A DNA stretch of 64,000 bases from Latrodectus hesperus (lineage: Eukaryota; Arthropoda; Arachnida; Araneae; Theridiidae). The notes beneath the pieces were generated by a model. The model was not told the origin of the DNA and did no database searches. It saw only the letters and a program-made list of their open reading frames with translations. The position numbers and the translations under genes are program-made. Positions 12,716 through 21,300 of this stretch are shown here, in pieces. The stretch spans positions 82,531,278-82,595,277 of the forward strand of contig CM075855.1 of the NCBI GenBank assembly GCA_037975125.1, in the 5' to 3' direction. The first letter of the stretch is position 1; the number at the start of each line of letters is the position of its first letter.

Positions 12716-15150
12716 ATAAACTTATTTCGTGTTTTTTGTTACTTGATATTAATTAGGTACATACTAATAATAGTTAGGTACATATAAGTATAGTGGAAAA
12801 TCAAAAGATCGATCTTTTTCATTGATTACACAAACAATAGATGTGTCCTGCACACACATCAATCGGAATCAATACAACAATGTTTCTGTTTTTTTTTTTA
12901 CGTCACGTTAATAAGACTGGTAAGAAATGATTAATTGAAATGCAGTTTGCTGTATCTACCCAAATATTTTGCACAATTTAAAAAAAAACTGTTAAAGCAA
13001 CTTAAAGGCTGACTATCAAAAGTTAATTATTAATATTTTCAACAATTAGCCTTTAAGGAGTCTCTATTTCAAATGAATGTGTCATCAAAAATTTAAAAGT
13101 AAAAATATGATAGAAGATAAGCAGTCAGAAAATGTGATGTCTGAAGAAAGGAGAACTTTTTAATCATAATACTAGACTTTCTGTAAAAAGGAATAATTTT
13201 AGAAAAAATTTAATATATAACTTTAATATATAACAATTTTGAAAATTATCTTATTACGTATACCTATATATCACTTAATATTCAAAAATTATTAATCTTA
13301 TAAGTAATGCTTTGTGTGCGTTATCACAATTTAAGATTAATATATCGTTTAATTCAGTACAAGTAAAAGTATTTTAGTGATTACTTTTGTGTACTGTGTA
13401 AATATATACATCATTAGTAATATTATGCATTAACTTTAAGAAGGGATGAACAATCGATACATTTGAATGTTTAAAATGTACTAAAACAGAAATTGCAAAC
13501 TAATATACACGAGGATTTTTGTCTAAAATAAGAAATTTGAGCAATATGTTTTATCAGATAACAGGGTCACATTTTCTACTGACACATACATAACACGTAG
13601 ATAGAGCATTGTTAAAAAATCACGAAAATCGGAGGACAATTTATTGAATATTTAAAAATCCTAATTTGTGAAGTAATGTGATTTCAATTCATAAATCAAC
13701 ATTTCAAAAACATTAATAACCTACACACTATACATGATAGAAAATCTTTTTTTACCAGAAAAAGATCAATGATTGCAAAAAACACATTTTATAAGCACTG
13801 AAATAAATGAAAATTGATTGTATTAATCTTTTGGAATACTAAAACAAAAGCACAATGTGATGAAATTCTCGCAATTACTGTATAAATAAACTGTTTACAA
13901 CAAAACAAATGAAATTGAGTCTTGACTAACGAAGAATTATGGTGTTTGTAGTTCAGAACGATAAAGATTTATGTAAGAACAAGTAATAGTAGGAATGGTC
14001 TATAGGTTGATAATTGAATTTTGTAATTTAACAAAATGAAATTAAATGACACCATTAGAACAAAAATATCCATAGATAATATACCACCTTATCATTTTTA
14101 AAATATACTTGAATTGCAACTTGAATGCTTAAGTTTATAAAAGAAGGATAAAACATTTTAAAACAAATGGCGAAGATATCATCGTAGTGGCTAACAGCTG
14201 CGGACTTCCAGCATTTTATATGAAGTGATTAGAAATAAGCGATGTTCCAGAGAATAAAAATTTGTGTTGAGGTAGTGACTAAGAAATATATACTCTCTAC
14301 TTTTCTCATAATTTTTCATTTTATTATAAATATTTTTCTTATTTTTTAAAAATTTGCATTTATTTATACTTATAATTTATTCTTCGTAAGCAGTGATTAT
14401 GATAGTTTAAAACTTTCTAATGCTTTTATTTCAAACCCTAAAGTTTAAATATTCAAATGTTAAATCTAAATTAGGGTATTCGCGAAAAGAAATAGTTTAA
14501 ATTCACTTCAATCAGAAAGTACCAGCCGAATTAACAAACGAATTACGGTATAATCTGGAAACACTTAAGTGCGGAGTAATTGTAAATGTAGTTCTAGCAG
14601 ATTGTAATTTTTTAATAATAAGCACTGAAAAGTGTTTTGTAATTTCGGGTAATATCTTCTATAAAATGAATAGATAATAATTAGCTTAGAAAAAAAAACA
14701 TTAACATTTCCAAAGACTTCAAAAGTTCAACTGTAGAATTAAAATTATTGGAAGAATCCAATCAAAAATAATTTGCGTCAATGGATTAAATTGTCAGATT
14801 TTCTAATGATAGTACACTTACAATTAAATGAGTGCAAATAAATAAATTAAAAAGAAAAATGGTGTGTAATTATTATAGATGAAATAAGAATCAATTTGAT
14901 ATTTTTATCATGAATTTAAAATTTAGAACGACGATGTTATTCGAATCAATCCAAATTTAATGAAAAATTATTCAATAAAATATCTTTCTAAATTTATCAT
15001 AAAATTTATAAACTAAATAAAGCAATTATAGTTCCAATAAAAGGCAAAGTTATTAAGTAAAGTTTAATGCAAAATACCAAAAATGATATTAAACACGTAA
15101 GTATTCGCATGTAAAAACATAAGAAAACTTGCATTTCACCTTGGAAAAAA

Positions 15151-15231
15151 CAGGTGACTAAATTCAAACAAGAAGTACACACGTCATCTTAGCACGCGGA
15201 CATGACACAATTGTCTGCATATCTCCAGGTG
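15151..15231 (+). promoter_or_regulatory. Proximal E-box cluster upstream of MaSp1
   Basis: Three CANNTG boxes lie within 81 bases: CAGGTG at 15151-15156, CAATTG at 15208-15213 and CAGGTG at 15226-15231. A CACGTC / ACGTCA element overlaps 15180-15186. E-boxes bind bHLH factors, and an achaete-scute-type bHLH is known from black widow silk glands. Use of these particular sites is inference. Confidence 0.4.
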
Positions 15232-15253
15232 TATTGAAAAACCTGCTGCACAG

Positions 15254-15306
15254 CACGACCAATCATTGTATAAAAGAGGCAATCAATCAGCGTACAGTAT
15301 TCAGTC
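15254..15306 (+). promoter_or_regulatory. MaSp1 core promoter: CACG motif, TATA box, initiator
   Basis: CACG at 15254-15257, TATAAAAG at 15269-15276 and an arthropod-type initiator TCAGTC at 15301-15306. If transcription starts at A15303, the TATA box begins at -34 and the 5' UTR is only about 24 bases. A CACG motif just upstream of TATA has been reported for several black widow silk genes; here it lies 11 bases away. The start site is inferred, not measured. Confidence 0.8.
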
Positions 15307-15326
15307 GGGATTTTCCAACTACTACA

Positions 15327-15398
15327 ATGACTTGGTCAACTCGACTTGCCTTATCATTTCTTTTCGTGCTCTGCACTCAGAGCCTGTACGCTTTGGCG
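15327..15398 (+). other. MaSp1: MaSp1 signal peptide
   Basis: Residues 1-24: a short charged start (MTWSTR), a hydrophobic core (LALSFLFVL) and a small-residue cleavage context ending Tyr-Ala-Leu-Ala before Gln-Ala-Asn-Thr. The exact cleavage site is uncertain by one or two residues. It directs the spidroin into the secretory pathway of gland epithelium. Confidence 0.85.
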
Positions 15399-18300
15399 CA
15401 AGCCAACACGCCATGGTCAAGTAAAGCGAATGCTGATGCTTTTATCAATTCCTTTATTTCGGCAGCTTCGAATACTGGATCCTTCTCCCAAGATCAGATG
15501 GAAGATATGTCATTGATTGGTAATACATTAATGGCAGCAATGGATAATATGGGTGGAAGAATTACGCCATCCAAATTACAGGCTTTAGATATGGCTTTCG
15601 CATCATCTGTAGCAGAAATTGCTGCTTCGGAAGGAGGAGACTTAGGAGTAACAACAAATGCAATTGCAGATGCTTTAACGTCAGCTTTCTATCAAACAAC
15701 CGGAGTAGTTAATAGCAGATTTATTAGCGAAATTAGAAGTTTGATTGGCATGTTTGCACAGGCATCTGCCAACGATGTATACGCCTCAGCAGGTTCCAGC
15801 GGTGGAGGAGGGTATGGAGCATCTTCTGCAAGTGCAGCATCTGCAAGCGCAGCAGCACCATCAGGTGTCGCATATCAAGCTCCAGCACAAGCACAAATTT
15901 CCTTCACTTTGAGAGGACAACAGCCAGTTAGTTATGGTCAAGGAGGCGCTGGACCAGGAGGAGCTGGAGCAGCAGCGGCAGCCGCAGCAGCAGCTGGAGG
16001 AGCGGGTCAAGGAGGACAAGGAGGGTATGGACAAGGAGGATACGGTCAAGGAGGTGCCGGACAAGGTGGATCTGGAGCAGCAGCAGCGGCAGCAGCAGCA
16101 GCTGGAGGCACCGGTCAAGGAGGTGCTGGACAAGGTGGAGCAGGAGCAGCAGCGGCAGCCGCAGCAGCAGCTGGAGGTGCAGGTCAAGGAGGACAAGGTG
16201 GCTATGGACAAGGAGGATACGGTCAAGGAGGTACCGGACAAGGTGGAGCTGGAGCAGCAGCAGCGGCAGCAGCAGCCGGAGGTGCAGGTCAAGGAGGACA
16301 AGGTGGATATGGACAAGGAGGATACGGACAAGGTGGATCTGGAGCAGCAGCAGCGGCAGCAGCAGCAGCCGGAGGTGCAGGTCAAGGTGGACAAGGTGGC
16401 TATGGACAAGGAGGTTACGGTCAAGGAGGTGCCGGACAAGGTGGAGCTGGAGCCGCAGCGGCAGCAGCAGCTGCAGCTGGTGGAGCCGGACAAGGAGGAT
16501 ATGGCCGAGGTGGAGCAGGACAAGGGGGAGCAGCAGCAGCCGCTGCTGCAGCCGCAGGAGCTGGTCAAGGTGGTTATGGAGGACAAGGTGCCGGACAAGG
16601 TGGATCTGGAGCTGCAGCCGCAGCAGCAGCTGCTGGAGGGGCAGGTCAAGGAGGACAAGGTGGATATGGACAAGGAGGATACGGACAAGGTGGATCTGGA
16701 GCAGCGGCAGCAGCAGCAGCAGCCGGAGGTGCAGGTCAAGGAGGACAAGGTGGCTATGGACAAGGAGGTTACGGTCAAGGAGGTGCCGGACAAGGTGGAG
16801 CTGGAGCAGCAGCAGCGGCAGCTGCAGCCGGAGGTGCAGGTCAAGGAGGACAAGGTGGCTATGGACAAGGAGGTTACGGTCAAGGAGGTGCCGGACAAGG
16901 TGGAGCTGGAGCAGCAGCAGCGGCAGCTGCAGCCGGAGGTCAAGGAGGACAAGGTGGCTATGGACAAGGAGGTTACGGTCAAGGAGGTGCCGGACAAGGT
17001 GGAGCTGGAGCGGCAGCCGCAGCAGCAGCAGCCGGAGGTGCAGGTCAAGGAGGACAAGGTGGCTATGGACAAGGAGGTTACGGTCAAGGAGGTGCAGGAC
17101 AAGGTGGAGCCGCAGCGGCAGCAGCAGCAGCAGCTGGTGGAGCAGGACAAGGAGGATATGGCAGAGGTGGAGCAGGACAAGGTGGAGCAGCAGCAGCCGC
17201 TGGAGCTGGTCAAGGTGGTTATGGAGGTCAAGGTGCCGGACAAGGTGGAGCTGGAGCTGCAGCCGCAGCAGCAGCAGCCGGAGGTGCAGGTCAAGGAGGA
17301 CAAGGTGGCTATGGACGAGGAGGTTACGGTCAAGGAGGTGCCGGACAAGGTGGAGCTGGAGCAGCAGTAGCGGCAGCAGCAGCCGGAGGTGCAGGTCAAG
17401 GAGGACAAGGTGGCTATGGACAAGGAGGTTACGGTCAAGGAGGCGCAGGACAAGGTGGAGCCGCAGCAGCAGCAGCTGGTGGAGCAGGACAAGGAGGATA
17501 TGGCAGAGGTGGAGCAGGACAAGGTGGAGCAGCAGCAGCCGCTGCTGCAGCCGCTGGAGCTGGTCAAGGTGGTTATGGAGGACAAGGTGCTGGACAAGGT
17601 GGAGCTGGAGCTGCAGCCGCAGCAGCAGCAGCCGGAGGTGCAGGTCAAGGAGGACAAGGTGACTATGGACGAGGAGGTTATGGTCAAGGAGGTGCCGGAC
17701 AAGGCGGTGCTGGAGCAGCAGCAGCGGCAGCAGCAGCCGGAGGTGCAGGTCAAGGAGGACAAGGTGGCTATGGACAAGGAGGTTACGGTCAAGGAGGTGC
17801 AGGACAAGGTGGAGCCGCAGCGGCAGCATCAGCAGCAGCAGCTGGTGGAGCAGGACAAGGAGGATATGGCAGAGGTGGAGCAGGACAAGGTGGAGCAGCA
17901 GCAGCCGCTGGAGCTGGTCAAGGTGGTTATGGAGGTCAAGGTGCCGGACAAGGTGGAGCTGGAGCTGCAGCCGCAGCAGCAGCAGCCGGAGGTGCAGGTC
18001 AAGGAGGACAAGGTGGCTATGGACGAGGAGGTTACGGTCAAGGAGGTTACGGTCAAGGAGGTGCAGGACAAGGTGGAGCGGCAGCAGCAGCAGCAGCCGC
18101 TGGTGGAGCAGGACAAGGAGGATATGGCAGAGGTGGAGCAGGACAAGGTGGAGCAGCAGCAGCCGCTGGAGCTGGTCAAGGTGGTTATGGAGGTCAAGGT
18201 GCCGGACAAGGTGGAGCTGGAGCTGCAGCCGCAGCAGCAGCAGCCGGAGGTGCAGGTCAAGGAGGACAAGGTGGCTATGGACGAGGAGGTTACGGTCAAG

Positions 18301-21300
18301 GAGGTGCCGGACAAGGCGGAGCTGGAGCAGCAGCAGCGGCAGCAGCAGCCGGAGGTGCAGGTCAAGGAGGACAAAGTGGCTATGGACAAGGAGGTTACGG
18401 TCAAGGAGGCGCAGGACAAGGTGGAGCCGCAGCGGCAGCAGCTGCTGGTGGAGCAGGACAAGGAGGATATGGCAGAGGTGGAGCAGGACAAGGTGGAGCA
18501 GCAGCAGCCGCTGCTGCAGCCGCTGGAGCTGGTCAAGGTGGTTATGGAGGTCAAGGTGCCGGACAAGGTGGAGCTGGAGCTGCAGCTGCAGCAGCAGCAG
18601 CCGGAGGTGCAGGTCAAGGAGGACAAGGTGGCTATGGACGAGGAGGTTACGGTCAAGGAGGTGCCGGACAAGGCGGAGCTGGAGCAGCAGCAGCGGCAGC
18701 AGCAGCCGGAGGTGCAGGTCAAGGAGGACAAGGTGGCTATGGACAAGGAGGTTACGGTCAAGGAGGCGCAGGACAAGGTGGAGCCGCAGCGGCAGCAGCT
18801 GGTGGAGCCGGAAAAGGAGGATATGGCAGAGGTGGAGCAGGACAAGGTGGAGCAGCAGCAGCCGCTGCTGCAGCCGCTGGAGCTGGTCAAGGTGGTTATG
18901 GAGGTCAAGGTGCTGGACAAGGTGGAGCTGGAGCTGCAGCCGCAGCAGCAGCATCCGGAGGTGCAGGTCAAGGAGGTCAGGGTGGCTATGGACGAGGAGG
19001 TTACGGTCAAGGAGGTGCCGGACAAGGCGGAGCTGGAGCAGCAGCAGCGGCCGCAGCAGCCGGAGGTGCAGGTCAAGGAGGACAAGGTGGCTATGGACAA
19101 GGAGGTTACGGTCAAGGAGGTGCAGGACAAGGTGGAGCGGCAGCAGCAGCAGCAGCCGCTGGTGGAGCAGGACAAGGAGGATATGGCAGAGGTGGAGCAG
19201 GACAAGGTGGAGCAGCAGCAGCCGCTGGAGCTGGTCAAGGTGGTTATGGAGGTCAAGGTGCCGGACAAGGTGGAGCTGGAGCTGCAGCCGCAGCAGCAGC
19301 AGCCGGAGGTGCAGGTCAAGGAGGACAAGGTGGCTATGGACGAGGAGGTTACGGTCAAGGAGGTGCCGGACAAGGCGGAGCTGGAGCAGCAGCAGCGGCA
19401 GCAGCAGCCGGAGGTGCAGGTCAAGGAGGACAAGGTGGCTATGGACAAGGAGGTTACGGTCAAGGAGGCGCAGGACAAGGTGGAGCCGCAGCGGCAGCAG
19501 CAGCAGCAGCTGGTGGAGCAGGACAAGGAGGATATGGCAGAGGTGGAGCAGGACAAGGTGGAGCAGCAGCATCCGCTGCTGCAGCCGCTGGATCTGGTCA
19601 AGGTGGTTATGGAGGTCAAGGTGCCGGACAAGGTGGAGCTGGAGCTGCAGCCGCAGCAGCAGCAGCCGGAGGTGCAGGTCAAGGAGGACAAGGTGGCTAT
19701 GGACGAGGAGGTTACGGTCAAGGAGGTGCCGGACAAGGCGGAGCTGGAGCAGCAGCAGCGGCAGCAGCAGCCGGAGGTGCAGGTCAAGGAGGACAAGGTG
19801 GCTATGGACAAGGAGGTTACGGTCAAGGAGGTGCAGGACAAGGTGGAGCCGCAGCGGCAGCAGCAGCAGCAGCCGCTGGTGGAGCAGGACAAGGAGGATA
19901 TGGCAGAGGTGGAGCAGGACAAGGTGGAGCAGCAGCAGCCGCTGGAGCTGGTCAAGGTGGTTATGGAGGTCAAGGTGCCGGACAAGGTGGAGCTGGAGCT
20001 GCAGCCGCAGCAGCAGCAGCCGGAGGTGCAGGTCAAGGAGGACAAGGTGGCTATGGACGAGGAGGTTACGGTCAAGGAGGTGCCGGACAAGGCGGAGCTG
20101 GAGCAGCAGCAGCGGCAGCAGCAGCCGGAGGTGCAAGTCAAGGAGGACAAGGTGGCTATGGACAAGGAGATTACGGTCAAGGAGGTGCAGGACAAGGTGG
20201 AGCCGCAGCGGCAGCAGCAGCAGCTGGTGGAGCAGGACAAGGAGGATATGGCAGAGGTGGAGCAGGACAAGGTGGAGCAGCAGCAGCCGCTGGAGCTGGT
20301 CAAGGTGGTTATGGAGGTCAAGGTGCCGGACAAGGTGGAGCTGGAGCTGCAGCCGCAGCAGCAGCAGCCGGAGGTGCAGGTAGAGGAGGACAAGGTGGCT
20401 ATGGACGAGGAGGTTACGGTCAAGGAGGTGCCGGACAAGGCGGAGCTGGAGCAGCAGCAGCGGCAGCAGCAGCCGGAGGTGCAGGTCAAGGAGGACAAGG
20501 TGGCTATGGACAAGGAGGTTACGGTCAAGGAGGCGCAGGACAAGGTGGAGCCGCAGCGGCAGCAGCAGCAGCAGCTGGTGGAGCAGGACAAGGAGGATAT
20601 GGCAGAGGTGGAGCAGGACAAGGTGGAGCAGCAGCAGCCGCTGCTGCAGCCGCTGGATCTGGTCAAGGTGGTTATGGAGGTCAAGGTGCCGGACAAGGTG
20701 GAGCTGGAGCTGCAGCCGCAGCAGCAGCAGCCGGAGGTGCAGGTCAAGGAGGACAAGGTGGCTATGGACGAGGAGGTTACGGTCAAGGAGGTGCCGGACA
20801 AGGCGGAGCTGGAGCAGCAGCAGCGGCAGCAGCAGCCGGAGGTGCAGGTCAAGGAGGACAAGGTGGCTATGGACAAGGAGGTTATGGTCAAGGAGGCGCA
20901 GGACAAGGTGGAGCCGCAGCAGCAGCAGCAGCAGCTGGTGGAGCAGGACAAGGAGGATATGGCAGAGGTGGAGCAGGACAAGGTGGAGCAGCAGCAGCCG
21001 CTGCTGCAGCCGCTGGAGCTGGTCAAGGTGGTTATGGAGGTCAAGGTGCCGGACAAGGTGGAGCTGGAGCTGCAGCCGCAGCAGCAGCAGCCGGAGGTGC
21101 AGGTCAAGGAGGACAAGGTGGCTATGGACGAGGAGGTTACGGTCAAGGAGGTGCCGGACAAGGCGGAGCTGGAGCAGCAGCAGCGGCAGCAGCAGCTGGA
21201 GGTGCAGGTCAAGGAGGACAAGGTGGCTATGGACAAGGAGGTTATGGTCAAGGAGGCGCAGGACAAGGTGGAGCCGCAGCGGCAGCAGCAGCAGCTGGTG

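Larger units (their letters stand above)
1..15150. other. AT-rich DNA upstream of MaSp1, no recognised gene
   Basis: Apart from the hairpins and duplications listed separately, I see no conserved protein motif, RNA gene or intact transposon. Open frames are short and low in complexity. The longest with mixed composition are at 564-896 (minus) and 11729-12070 (plus); neither resembles a family I know. The content fits intergenic or intronic spider DNA. Confidence 0.6.

Noticed and set aside
15234..15326. Upstream extension of the MaSp1 frame to 15234
   Set aside because: It starts at TTG, contains the TATA box and initiator, and would put 31 residues before the signal peptide. The ATG at 15327 is the sensible start.
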